Assembly: GCF_900177805.1 (NCBI RefSeq)
Contig: NZ_FXAX01000001.1
Location: 434,001-498,000 of the forward strand
Source: Fibrobacter sp. UWB13
Lineage (GTDB): Bacteria; Fibrobacterota; Fibrobacteria; Fibrobacterales; Fibrobacteraceae
Direction: 5' to 3'
Length of the DNA: 64,000 bases
Both the position numbers and the translations under genes were made by a program. The notes beneath the pieces are model-generated. The model did not search any database. It saw only the letters and a program-made list of their open reading frames with translations, and had not been told where the DNA came from. Position 1 is the first letter of the stretch, and each line of letters opens with the position of its first letter. Of the stretch, positions 1 to 7,313 are shown piece after piece.

Positions 1-1076
1 ACGATGATTTTGCGAAGTTCTTTTATTTTAAGTCGGGTGACGATGTTGCGCACCATGTGATGAATGTGTGTGCCGGGCTTGATTCTGTCGCTATGGGCGA
101 GGATCAAATTTTGCACCAAATTGGCCGTGCGTACGAAACGGCGCACCAGCTGAATGCGACGGGCAATACGCTGAACAAGCTTTTCCAGAGCGCGATCCAT
201 ACGACAAAGCGTATCAAGACTGAGACGAACTTGAGCAAGCTCAGTTGCAATATTCCGTTCTTGGCGATGAAGCAAGTGCAGAAGACTTTTGACGATCTTG
301 AAAATCGTACCGTGTACATCGTGGGGCTTGGTGAGATGGGCTCGCTGATGCTCAAGTATGTACAAGAGAATACGACCAAGATTTTTGCAAGTAGCAAGAC
401 TTTTGCAAATGCCGAAAAATTTGCAGATGTGCTTACGCCTGTGAAATTCGAAGACCGCTACGAAGTCCTTGGCAAGTGCGATGTCGTGATTCTCTGCAGC
501 GCTTGCCAGGAACCGATTGTCACGAAGAATGAGTTTGAAAAGACAATTGCATTGTGTCATCCTGAGCGAAGCACGGTGTGTGAAGTCGAAGGATCCTGTG
601 AAGGTTCGTCTGCTGTGACAGACCCTTCAAAGCGCTTGATTATCGATCTTGGTAGCCCGCGCAATGCAGAAGCTTCTATTGGTGAACTTCCGGGCGTTGA
701 ATACGTTTGCGTTGATGACCTTGAAAAGATTGTTTCTGAAAATCGTCGGTTGCGCATGATTGAACTTGATGCAGCGCAGAAAATTTTGAAAGAAGGCCTT
801 GATGAATTCTTGCATTGGAACCGTATGGATGAGGTCTCCAAGCAAATTCATTTGCATGCCGAAAAAATGCTTACGACGGCAAATGAAGAATCTGAAAAAT
901 TATTGCGCTCCATGCCGGAACTTTCGGAAGATGACCGCCATCGCATCCAGATGATGTACGAACGATTTGCGAAGAAAATGGCGAATGACTTTTTGTATAA
1001 AGTCAAGGCTGAAAATTCGCCTGAAGATGTGCAGGTGTTCCTCAAGTGCTTAGATTCAAAATCTCCTAGAAATTAG
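1..1076 (+). CDS. hemA: Glutamyl-tRNA reductase, 5' end missing
   Basis: Reduces glutamyl-tRNA(Glu) to glutamate-1-semialdehyde, the first step of C5-pathway tetrapyrrole synthesis. The gene runs in from the left edge and codons are read from base 3. The first visible residues (DDVAHHVMNVCAGLDSVAMG, then EDQILHQIGRAYE) match the family core of the GLDSmvlGE.QIL..v..AY type. They are followed by the NADPH-binding segment (VYIVGLGEMGSL) and the C-terminal dimerisation helices. Immediately before the strand LIIDLGSPRN there is an extra stretch starting CHPERSTVCEVEGS; it is encoded by a palindromic repeat found again in hemC. The downstream hemC follows after 11 bases, so the two are probably co-transcribed. 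The identification is secure; only the N-terminal catalytic Cys region is outside the window. Confidence 0.95.
   Translation, partial: DDFAKFFYFKSGDDVAHHVMNVCAGLDSVAMGEDQILHQIGRAYETAHQLNATGNTLNKLFQSAIHTTKRIKTETNLSKLSCNIPFLAMKQVQKTFDDLENRTVYIVGLGEMGSLMLKYVQENTTKIFASSKTFANAEKFADVLTPVKFEDRYEVLGKCDVVILCSACQEPIVTKNEFEKTIALCHPERSTVCEVEGSCEGSSAVTDPSKRLIIDLGSPRNAEASIGELPGVEYVCVDDLEKIVSENRRLRMIELDAAQKILKEGLDEFLHWNRMDEVSKQIHLHAEKMLTTANEESEKLLRSMPELSEDDRHRIQMMYERFAKKMANDFLYKVKAENSPEDVQVFLKCLDSKSPRN
556..595 (+). repeat. In-frame GTCAT-type repeat inside hemA
   Basis: A 40-base element begins GTCATCCTGAGCGAAGCACG and ends TCGAAGGATC. It differs from the copy in hemC at only two positions and is read in the same frame, giving HPERSTVCEVEGS in both proteins. 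It adds a loop that typical HemA sequences lack, next to a beta strand of the nucleotide-binding domain. Confidence 0.85.
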
Positions 1077-1087
1077 AGGGGCTTGCT

Positions 1088-2131
1088 GTGAGTGACTTGA
1101 AATTACGTATCGCAACGCGCAAGAGCGCTTTGGCTTTGGCCCAGACGACGATGGCGGCGGATGCTATTGTCGCTGCTAATTCTGTTATTGGGAATGCCGC
1201 CGATTCTAATAATGCCCGCGATTCTCTGACTTATGAACTGGTCTCCATGACAACCGAAGGCGATCGCCGTTTGGATAAGTCTCTGGCGAGCTTTGGTGGC
1301 AAGGGCGTGTTCATCAAGGAACTGGAAATTGCACTCCTTGAAGGTCGTGCTGATATTGCGATTCACAGCTTGAAGGATATGCCAGCCGAAGTGCTGCCGC
1401 AGTTCAAGCTTGCTGCAGTCTTGAAACGTGCAGACCCGCGAGATGCGTTCCTTTCGCGTGGTGGAGCTGCTGGAATCCGCTTTATGGATTTGCCTGCAGG
1501 TGCTCGCGTGGGAACGGGAAGTATTCGCCGTGTGGTACAGCTGAAAGCGCTCCGCCCGGATTTGGAATATGTGCCGATTCGCGGAAACATCCAGACTCGC
1601 ATTGGCAAACTTGCGGAACTTGATGGTGTTGTGCTTGCGGCTGCGGGGCTTAAGCGTATGGGGCTTGCAGACCAGGTAACGGAATATTTTAGCACCGAAC
1701 AGATGCTCCCCGCCAGTGGTCAGGGAATCCTTGCGATTGAAACTCTTGCCGATTCTGACACTCGTCATCCTGAGCGAAGCACTGTGTGCGAAGTCGAAGG
1801 ATCGAGGGCGATTTGTAACGACCTTGCGCAGATTCTCGCTCGCGTGAACGATGTTGCGACATTCTGCATCGCTTCTGCTGAAATGGCGTATTTAAAGGCG
1901 CTCAATGCTGGTTGCCAATTCCCGGTGGCAAGTTTCGCGGAATTTGTTGACGGTGGGTCTAATAGAATTGCGCAGACTTTGAAAATTCGCGGCATTTACT
2001 GGGACGAAAAATCAGAAAAACTGCTCCGTGCAGAAGTCGCCGGAAACGTTGATTTGAAATCTGCGGACTCTGTCCAGCAATCTAAGAATTTGGGCGTCGA
2101 ACTCGCCTGCGCAATTCAAAAGCAACTATAA
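1088..2131 (+). CDS. hemC: Hydroxymethylbilane synthase (porphobilinogen deaminase)
   Basis: Polymerises four porphobilinogen units into hydroxymethylbilane. The GTG start is supported by an AGAGGGG ribosome-binding site 7 bases upstream. The N-terminus LRIATRKSALALAQ, the HSLKDMP loop with the catalytic Asp (about residue 97), the RRVVQL and RGNIQTRI cofactor-contact segments and the dipyrromethane Cys (about 276, in LNAGCQFPVASFA) are all present. At 347 residues it is longer than the usual 300-320. The excess comes from an insertion near residues 31-46 and a repeat-encoded insertion at about 226-240 (RHPERSTVCEVEGSR) just before the helix leading to the cofactor Cys. Identification is secure. 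Confidence 0.96.
   Translation: MSDLKLRIATRKSALALAQTTMAADAIVAANSVIGNAADSNNARDSLTYELVSMTTEGDRRLDKSLASFGGKGVFIKELEIALLEGRADIAIHSLKDMPAEVLPQFKLAAVLKRADPRDAFLSRGGAAGIRFMDLPAGARVGTGSIRRVVQLKALRPDLEYVPIRGNIQTRIGKLAELDGVVLAAAGLKRMGLADQVTEYFSTEQMLPASGQGILAIETLADSDTRHPERSTVCEVEGSRAICNDLAQILARVNDVATFCIASAEMAYLKALNAGCQFPVASFAEFVDGGSNRIAQTLKIRGIYWDEKSEKLLRAEVAGNVDLKSADSVQQSKNLGVELACAIQKQL
1764..1803 (+). repeat. In-frame GTCAT-type repeat inside hemC
   Basis: A 40-base copy of the element found in hemA, matching it at 38 of 40 positions and translated in the same frame. It lies between the second and third domain regions of HemC, where an insertion can be tolerated on the surface. Confidence 0.85.
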
Positions 2132-2139
2132 ATTACATT

Positions 2140-2165
2140 GTCATTCCCGACTCCGTTCGGAAATC
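2140..2165 (+). repeat. Intergenic GTCAT-type palindromic repeat
   Basis: Begins GTCATTCCCGACTCCGTTCG and ends GGAAATC, an imperfect hairpin just after the hemC stop codon. It belongs to the same class as the elements at 12630, 45662 and 3857. Confidence 0.7.
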
Positions 2166-2239
2166 GCCATCTTGTATCGCAAAAAAATATCCGCACATTT
2201 TTTGTGTGCGGACATGATTTTGTATAGCCAAATCTTTTC

Positions 2240-2271
2240 GTCATTGCGAGTCGCGGAGTGACGTGGCAATC
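2240..2271 (+). repeat. Intergenic GTCAT-type repeat, second subtype
   Basis: Begins GTCATTGCGAGTCGCGGAGT and ends TGGCAATC. The arms ATTGCGA and TGGCAAT pair imperfectly. It lies between convergent hemC and the dCMP deaminase gene; a related copy is at 45920. Confidence 0.65.
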
Positions 2272-2277
2272 TATACG

Positions 2278-2835
2278 TTATTTCTTTTCTGGCTTCGACA
2301 CAACGGGCTTGATTCGTTTGCCGCAAAGTGTTACGATAATTCCTGCCTGTGCGAACATGTAATAAGCCGTATCTCGGCTGTTGTTCAGCGTGGACTTCGG
2401 ATCGTAATCGTCCTTGGTCACGAATACTTCGGCAACGCCCGAAAGGCTAATGTCCAAAGAGCAGCGTTCGCACGGGAATCCAATCACGTAGAGCTTGGAA
2501 CCTGGAGGAACCTTACCGCGAGCATAGTGGAGTGCGTTGATTTCGGCGTGGACCATGAACGGATACTTGTTTGCCTCGAATTCATGGTGGCTCAAAAGCT
2601 CGCCCGAGTCGGCGTCTAGCAAATCGTAAGCGAGGAGTTGCTTTTCGCGCGTATACGGAACGGTCTCGTCGTCAAATCCGGCGGGAGCTCCGTTGTAACC
2701 CGTGCTGATAACGCGCCCGTCGGCGCTTACAAGAACGGCACCCATTTGGGTATTTTGGTCTTTGGAAAGGCGTGCCTGGGCACACATCATCTGCGTATAG
2801 ACTTCGTCGCGAAGCTTTGCTCTAGAACTATTCAT
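2278..2835 (-). CDS. dCMP deaminase family protein (cytidine/deoxycytidylate deaminase)
   Basis: Predicted zinc-dependent deaminase converting dCMP to dUMP for thymidylate synthesis. The zinc site is intact: HAE in FMVHAEINALHYARG and PCERC in FPCERCSLDISL. The family's GYNGAP segment (RVISTGYNGAPAGF) is also visible. About 185 residues is normal for the family. I place the start at the internal ATG (MNSSRAKLRDE) rather than a TTG six codons upstream. TATATT lies exactly 7 bases before this ATG and no ribosome-binding site is present, which fits a leaderless mRNA. The gene runs opposite to the tetrapyrrole genes around it and has no obvious functional link to them. Confidence 0.88.
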   Translation of the reverse strand: MNSSRAKLRDEVYTQMMCAQARLSKDQNTQMGAVLVSADGRVISTGYNGAPAGFDDETVPYTREKQLLAYDLLDADSGELLSHHEFEANKYPFMVHAEINALHYARGKVPPGSKLYVIGFPCERCSLDISLSGVAEVFVTKDDYDPKSTLNNSRDTAYYMFAQAGIIVTLCGKRIKPVVSKPEKK

Positions 2836-2842
2836 GCTAAAA

Positions 2843-2848
2843 AATATA
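2843..2848 (-). promoter_or_regulatory. TATATT -10 element, leaderless start of dCMP deaminase
   Basis: TATATT is separated from ATG by 7 bases (TTTTAGC), so transcription would be expected to begin at or next to the start codon. No purine-rich ribosome-binding site exists in the gap. The same geometry recurs at 15042, 45722, 53815, 57671 and 59807. Confidence 0.5.
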
Positions 2849-2889
2849 GGCAAAATTTTAATGGCGAAGTTTTTCTAAATTTGGTTTCG

Positions 2890-4524
2890 ATGGAAAATTC
2901 GAATCATTTTGGCAAAGTTTATTTGATTGGCGCGGGTCCTGGCGATCCTGGGCTTTTGACCGTGCGTGGAAAGTCAATTCTTGAAAAAGCCGATGTTGTG
3001 GTTTACGATCGTTTGGTTTCACCGGGCGTGCTCTCGTTATGTAATCCGAAAGCAAAGATGGTGGATGTGGGCAAAATGCCGACGCACCACAAGGTGAAAC
3101 AGTACGAAATCAATAAGCTCTTGGTAAAATTTGCCGTTGAAATGCCGGGTGCGACCGTTGCACGTTTGAAGGGCGGTGACCCGTTTGTGTTCGGTCGTGG
3201 TGGCGAAGAGGCTTTGGAACTTGTCGCTGCAGGCGTCGAATTTGAAGTTGTGCCGGGCGTGACCTCTGCCATCGCTGTGCCTGCCTATGCGGGCATTCCC
3301 GTGAGCCATCGTGGAATTGCAACAAGTTTCCATATCATCACAGGCCACGAAAAAGAAAAATCCGTCGTGGACCCTATCGCTGCACTCCAGGGTGACTGTC
3401 ATTATGGAGCCGAAGGCGATAGAATCCAATGCAATCTTTCGCTGGACTTCGAGACTCTCGCGAAGTGCCAGGGAACGCTCATCTTTTTGATGGGCATTGC
3501 CAATATGGACTTTATCGCACATCGATTAATTGAATGTGGCAAAGACCCGAAAACTCTGCTTGCATTTATCGAAAAAGGAACAACCCCGAACCAGCGTACC
3601 GTTATGGCAACGCTTGAATCAGCGGGCGAGACCATTGTCCGTGAAAATGTGACGGCACCCGCAATTACGATTATGGGTGGCGTGGTTGAACTGGGCAAAA
3701 CTCTTGCTTGGAAAAAGAATTTGCCGCTTTCGGGTAAGCGTTTGGTTGTAACGCGTGCCGCAAAACAATCTAGTGGAATTACAGCTCGACTGACAGCCCT
3801 CGGTGCCGAAGTTATCGAAACCCCGATGATTGAAACACGGGATGTTTTCCCTTGTTGTCATGCCGGACTCCGTTCCGGCATCTCCAATTCTTCTGAAAAT
3901 AAGGTTGCTGAGCCTGTCGAATTCGAAGACCTCAAAAATTTTGACATTCTTGCTTTCACGAGCACGAACGGTGTTGAATGTTTCTTTAAGCAGTTGTTTG
4001 CTGCGGGTTATGACGTACGTGTGCTTGCCGGCAAGAAAATTGCAAGTGTCGGAAAGATTACCGAAAAGAAGTTGCTTGAATACGGCATCCGCTGCGATTA
4101 TGTTCCTGAAGACCATACCGGTGAAGGACTAGGTCTGTTGCTACAAAAAGTGGTTGGCGACGAATCCCGAATTCTTCTTTTGCAGGGAAATCTCGCTGAC
4201 GATACTTTGCTCAAACTCTTACCGAAAGCAACACGTTGGATTGTTTACGAAACACTGCCGATTGCTGAACTCCCGGATTGGAAACGTGAAGCTATTGCCT
4301 CTGCTGATGCAGTCGTCTTCGCCAGTTCTAGCGCTGTCGAGAATTTTAGCAGTATTGTTTCCACACATTCCGAAAACGCCTCTCGTCTTTCATTCTGCAT
4401 AGGTCGCATGACTGAAGCTTCCGCGAAAAAGCATGGCTTTGAAACCGTCACCTCCGACGAAACAACGATGGATTCGCTCGTCAAAAAAATCGTGGAATAT
4501 TACACGATGGGGGAGAATGCTTAA
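2890..4524 (+). CDS. cobA-hemD: Uroporphyrinogen-III C-methyltransferase / uroporphyrinogen-III synthase fusion
   Basis: A two-domain enzyme. Residues about 8-275 are a SAM-dependent methyltransferase turning uroporphyrinogen III into precorrin-2: VYLIGAGPGDPGLLTVRG, then VARLKGGDPFVFGRGGEE, then GIPVSHRG. Residues about 280-540 are uroporphyrinogen-III synthase, with LVVTRA, FTSTNGVECFF and a C-terminal KKIVEYY. The ATG before ENSNHF is chosen because all recognisable sequence starts there; reading further upstream adds only junk. Repeat-derived in-frame insertions occur in both domains: around residues 168-180 (GDCHYGAEGDRIQ), 322-333 (CCHAGLRSGISN) and 339-344 (VAEPVE). The stop overlaps the next start by one base, implying translational coupling with the sirohaem synthase gene. 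Confidence 0.94.
   Translation: MENSNHFGKVYLIGAGPGDPGLLTVRGKSILEKADVVVYDRLVSPGVLSLCNPKAKMVDVGKMPTHHKVKQYEINKLLVKFAVEMPGATVARLKGGDPFVFGRGGEEALELVAAGVEFEVVPGVTSAIAVPAYAGIPVSHRGIATSFHIITGHEKEKSVVDPIAALQGDCHYGAEGDRIQCNLSLDFETLAKCQGTLIFLMGIANMDFIAHRLIECGKDPKTLLAFIEKGTTPNQRTVMATLESAGETIVRENVTAPAITIMGGVVELGKTLAWKKNLPLSGKRLVVTRAAKQSSGITARLTALGAEVIETPMIETRDVFPCCHAGLRSGISNSSENKVAEPVEFEDLKNFDILAFTSTNGVECFFKQLFAAGYDVRVLAGKKIASVGKITEKKLLEYGIRCDYVPEDHTGEGLGLLLQKVVGDESRILLLQGNLADDTLLKLLPKATRWIVYETLPIAELPDWKREAIASADAVVFASSSAVENFSSIVSTHSENASRLSFCIGRMTEASAKKHGFETVTSDETTMDSLVKKIVEYYTMGENA
3398..3428 (+). repeat. In-frame GTCAT-type repeat inside the CobA domain
   Basis: Begins GTCATTATGGAGCCGAAGGC and ends GATAGAATCCA. 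It resembles the element at 4895 in the next gene. It extends the loop after the conserved TGHE motif, which in ordinary CobA proteins leads almost directly into GTLVFYMG. Confidence 0.65.
3857..3885 (+). repeat. In-frame palindromic repeat inside the HemD domain
   Basis: Begins GTCATGCCGGACTCCGTTCC. The arms TGCCGGA and TCCGGCA are perfect inverted repeats around a 6-base loop. It is translated as CCHAGLRSGIS in a position where HemD homologues have a short linker. Confidence 0.8.
3903..3921 (+). repeat. Second in-frame repeat fragment in the HemD domain
   Basis: GGTTGCTGAGCCTGTCGAA matches the segment at 14461 in tadA at 18 of 19 bases. Both copies are read in the same frame (KV-A/G-EPVE). 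It immediately follows the palindromic element in the same protein loop. Confidence 0.65.
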
Positions 4525-5444
4525 TGAAAGCTATTCTTATCATCGCTCACCATTGCATTTTGCCGGGTGCATACAAAGGATTCGAAGAAATCCTCGACCG
4601 CTTGCATCATGATTTGCCCGGTACGCGTGTGGCGAGCACGAGTTTGTTGGATTTGGAAAATGACCTCCGCACGCTTTTGCGCGAAGATGTGGAATCGGTG
4701 ACGCTTTTGCCGTATTTGCTGTTGAATGGTCAGCATACAAAGAATGACGTGCCGCGTGTTGTTGCAAAATTGCAGGCGGAATTCCCGCAAATCCCGATTA
4801 CGCTTTTGCCTTGCCTTGGCGATTGGAAAGAATTCTCGAGCATGGTTGTCGCCGGTGTCCGCTCGGCTCAGAACGCGTGTACTTGTGCCCCTTTGTCATC
4901 CTGGAGCCACGAATGTGGCGATAGGATCCACTCAGAGCGCGCCCATAGCTCAAACCTCTTCTCCATCGAATTGAATCTCGAAGGGCGTAACGTTCTCGTT
5001 GTGGGTGGCGGTCGCATTGCTCTGCGCAAGGTGAAAACGCTAATCCCGACTGGCGCTCATATTACCGTTGTCGCACCGCAATTCGACCCAGAATTTGAGA
5101 TGCTCAAGGCTGACGAGCCGTCTTCTATCACATTAAAACAGCGCCCGTACGAACCGCTTGACTTGCGTTGCGTTTTCATGGTCTTCATTTGTACCGACCA
5201 GCCTGCTGTAAATGCCCAAGTTTCTAACGATGCACGCGCTCGTCGCATTCTCGTGAATAACGCTTGCGATTACCTCGACGGCGATTTCATTGTGCCTGCC
5301 CGCATGGATTTTGGCGAAAACATTGCCGTGACCGTCTCTACGCAGGGCCGCGCTCCTTCGCTCGCGAAAAAGCTCAAGCAGAAAATCCAGACCGAATGGG
5401 CAGAAGACCTTGTGCAAATTGAAAAAGATTTCAAAAAGGAATAG
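4524..5444 (+). CDS. CbiX-type chelatase / SirC-type precorrin-2 dehydrogenase fusion
   Basis: Residues 1-115 resemble a short CbiX chelatase: an N-terminal His pair (IIAHHC) and a second metal-site His in LLLNGQHTKNDVP. Residues 150-306 resemble the NAD-dependent precorrin-2 dehydrogenase (Met8/CysG N-terminal domain): RNVLVVGGGRIALRKV, then NNACDYLDGDFIVPA. Together with the preceding CobA domain these supply methylation, oxidation and iron insertion, which is all of sirohaem synthesis from uroporphyrinogen III. The linker (about 120-145) is encoded by a GTCAT repeat. The domain order differs from CysG, where dehydrogenase/chelatase precedes methylase. The split of roles between the two domains is inferred from family knowledge. 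Confidence 0.85.
   Translation: MKAILIIAHHCILPGAYKGFEEILDRLHHDLPGTRVASTSLLDLENDLRTLLREDVESVTLLPYLLLNGQHTKNDVPRVVAKLQAEFPQIPITLLPCLGDWKEFSSMVVAGVRSAQNACTCAPLSSWSHECGDRIHSERAHSSNLFSIELNLEGRNVLVVGGGRIALRKVKTLIPTGAHITVVAPQFDPEFEMLKADEPSSITLKQRPYEPLDLRCVFMVFICTDQPAVNAQVSNDARARRILVNNACDYLDGDFIVPARMDFGENIAVTVSTQGRAPSLAKKLKQKIQTEWAEDLVQIEKDFKKE
4895..4930 (+). repeat. In-frame repeat forming the CbiX-SirC linker
   Basis: Begins GTCATCCTGGAGCCACGAAT and contains the inverted repeat GCCAC-GAAT-GTGGC, ending GATAGGATCCA. It encodes SSWSHECGDRIH between two conserved domains. Its end (GATAGGATCCA) is close to that of the CobA element (GATAGAATCCA). Confidence 0.7.
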
Positions 5445-5449
5445 TTATT

Positions 5450-6415
5450 ATGATTATTCGTCCTCGTCGTTTACGTAGAAATGAAGTTATCCGCAACATG
5501 GTTGCAGAAACTGCTGTAAATCCCGATGCCCTCGTTTACCCGATGTTCGTGGTTGAAGGAACGGGCGTCAAAGAAGAAATCCCGTCTATGCCGAACCAGT
5601 TCCGTTTCTCGATTGATGAAATCTTGAAGGAACTTGAAAGCTGTGTCGCGCTTGGCATCAAGTCCATTTTGCTGTTCGGTATCCCGGATCACAAGGACGA
5701 AATGGCAACTTCTGCATACGATAACGATGGCATTGTGCAGCGTGCAGTACGTGCCATCAAGGCGAAGTTCCCGAGTTTGTACGTGATTACGGACGTGTGC
5801 CTTTGCGAATACATGAGTCATGGTCATTGCGGCATCATTAAGGATGGCGATGTGGATAACGATCCAACGCTTGAACTTTTGGCAAAGACCGCTGTTTCTC
5901 AGGTGGCTGCTGGTGCCGACATGGTGGCTCCGAGCGACATGATGGATGGCCACATCACGGCTCTCCGCGAAGCTCTTGACAATGCGGGCTTTACAAATAC
6001 GCCGATTATGGGTTATAGCGCAAAGTTCGCTAGCGCTTATTACGGTCCGTTCCGTGATGCTGCTGATTCCGCTCCGCATTTCGGCAACCGCAAGAGTTAC
6101 CAGATGGACGTGCGCAATGGTCGCGAAGCGCTCCATGAAGTGGAACTCGATCTTGAAGAAGGTGCAGATATCGTGATGGTAAAGCCTGGCCTCGCATTTC
6201 TCGATGTGCTTCGCCAGACGGCTGAAATCAGCAATGTGCCGGTTGCTGTGTATAACGTAAGTGGTGAATATTCGATGGTCAAGGCTGCTGCAAAAATGGG
6301 CTGGATTGATGAAAAATCGATCATCCGCGAAAACATGATTGCGTTCAAGCGTGCTGGTGCAGATATCATCATCACGTATCATGCCAAGGAAATTTTGGAA
6401 AATAAAATTCTGTAA
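5450..6415 (+). CDS. hemB: Porphobilinogen synthase (delta-aminolevulinic acid dehydratase)
   Basis: Condenses two 5-aminolevulinate molecules into porphobilinogen. The zinc-site pattern DVCLCEYMSHGHCG is intact, pointing to a zinc-dependent enzyme. Both Schiff-base lysine motifs are present (MGYSAKFASAYYGPFRDA and DIVMVKPGLAFLDVL). The 321-residue length is normal and there are no repeat-derived insertions, unlike its upstream neighbours. The start lies 5 bases after the previous stop and the ribosome-binding site (AAAGGA) lies inside the upstream gene, so it belongs to the same transcript. Confidence 0.97.
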   Translation: MIIRPRRLRRNEVIRNMVAETAVNPDALVYPMFVVEGTGVKEEIPSMPNQFRFSIDEILKELESCVALGIKSILLFGIPDHKDEMATSAYDNDGIVQRAVRAIKAKFPSLYVITDVCLCEYMSHGHCGIIKDGDVDNDPTLELLAKTAVSQVAAGADMVAPSDMMDGHITALREALDNAGFTNTPIMGYSAKFASAYYGPFRDAADSAPHFGNRKSYQMDVRNGREALHEVELDLEEGADIVMVKPGLAFLDVLRQTAEISNVPVAVYNVSGEYSMVKAAAKMGWIDEKSIIRENMIAFKRAGADIIITYHAKEILENKIL

Positions 6416-6435
6416 AATAAGATTTTGTAAAAAGG

Positions 6436-6462
6436 CAATCCCGGAACAGAGTCCGGGATGAC
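6436..6462 (-). repeat. Intergenic GTCAT-type palindromic repeat
   Basis: Read on the minus strand it starts GTCATCCCGGACTCTGTTCC; arms ATCCCGGA and TCCGGGAT flank a short loop. It sits between hemB and the MscS gene and could act as a weak transcript hairpin, but it has no T tract. Confidence 0.75.
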
Positions 6463-6482
6463 AATTAAAAAAGGATGCTAAA

Positions 6483-7292
6483 ATGAAAGAATACGAAGCT
6501 TTCTTGAAAAATATCGGTGTCACGAATGCTATTGCTCAGGACATCGTTGAAATTGCGACAGTGCTTATTGTTATCGCCGTTATCTTGGCGATTATCAAGT
6601 TTATTCTTAGTTTTGCCATTAAGAAGGGCGCTGATGAATCGGTAAAACCGCTACTTTATTCGCTGTTCTCTTATGCGCTGTACATTGTCGGTTTGCTCAT
6701 GATTCTGCATATTCTCGGTGTGAACACCGCTGGAATCGTGACTGTAATCGGTGCCGCTTCTCTTGCCATTGGCCTTGCTTTGAAGGATACGCTTGGCAAC
6801 ATTGCGTCGGGAATCCTATTGCTGTTCCTCCATCCGTTCCGCGCTTCGGATTATATCGAATGCGGTTCTTTGAAGGGAAAAATTGTGGGCGTGGGTCTTT
6901 TCAACACGACTCTTATTTCGTTGGATGGTCTTTATGTTTCTGCACCGAACAGCATGTTGTGGGGCGCTCCGATTGTCAACTTTAGCCGCAATCCGAGCCG
7001 CCGCCTTGATTTGGCTTTTGGCATTGATTATGCGGATTCTGCTGAAAAGGCGATGAACGAAATGAAACAGCTCGTCGATAACGATCCTGAAGTTTTAAAA
7101 AGTCCTGCCCCTTCATTCTTTGTGTCTGCGCTTGAAGATAGCTCGGTGGCTGTCAATTTGAGAATTTGGGTCAAGACCGCAAATTACTGGGATATGCGTT
7201 GCAAGTACATGAAGGCTGTGAAGGAACGCTTTGACGAAGTCGGTATTTCTATCCCGTTCCCGCAGCGCGTTGTGCATATCGTAAAGGAATAA
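6483..7292 (+). CDS. mscS: Small-conductance mechanosensitive channel, MscS family
   Basis: Inner-membrane channel that opens under osmotic downshock. Three N-terminal membrane segments are visible (about residues 22-44, 57-80 and 84-115). The third carries the pore pattern AASLAIGLALKDTLGNIASG. The soluble beta domain follows, with ALKDTLGNI and FSRNPSRRLDL typical of MscS. Its 269 residues are close to the 286 of E. coli MscS. The start is supported by AAGGA upstream. It lies within the tetrapyrrole cluster without a clear biochemical link and may simply share its transcript with hemL. Confidence 0.93.
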   Translation: MKEYEAFLKNIGVTNAIAQDIVEIATVLIVIAVILAIIKFILSFAIKKGADESVKPLLYSLFSYALYIVGLLMILHILGVNTAGIVTVIGAASLAIGLALKDTLGNIASGILLLFLHPFRASDYIECGSLKGKIVGVGLFNTTLISLDGLYVSAPNSMLWGAPIVNFSRNPSRRLDLAFGIDYADSAEKAMNEMKQLVDNDPEVLKSPAPSFFVSALEDSSVAVNLRIWVKTANYWDMRCKYMKAVKERFDEVGISIPFPQRVVHIVKE

Positions 7293-7313
7293 TCTGCAAG
7301 GCAGGGCTTGTAT

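Noticed and set aside
2278-2835. Link between the dCMP deaminase and tetrapyrrole synthesis
   Set aside because: It is on the opposite strand with its own promoter-like element; nothing in the sequence ties it to the pathway.
2890-4524. A longer cobA-hemD frame starting at about 2638
   Set aside because: The extra 84 codons overlap the dCMP deaminase gene in antisense and have no similarity to CobA; the family's N-terminus begins at the chosen ATG.
5471-6523. A 350-codon minus-strand frame opposite hemB
   Set aside because: Complement of a highly conserved hemB with intact zinc and lysine sites; no motif in the antisense protein.
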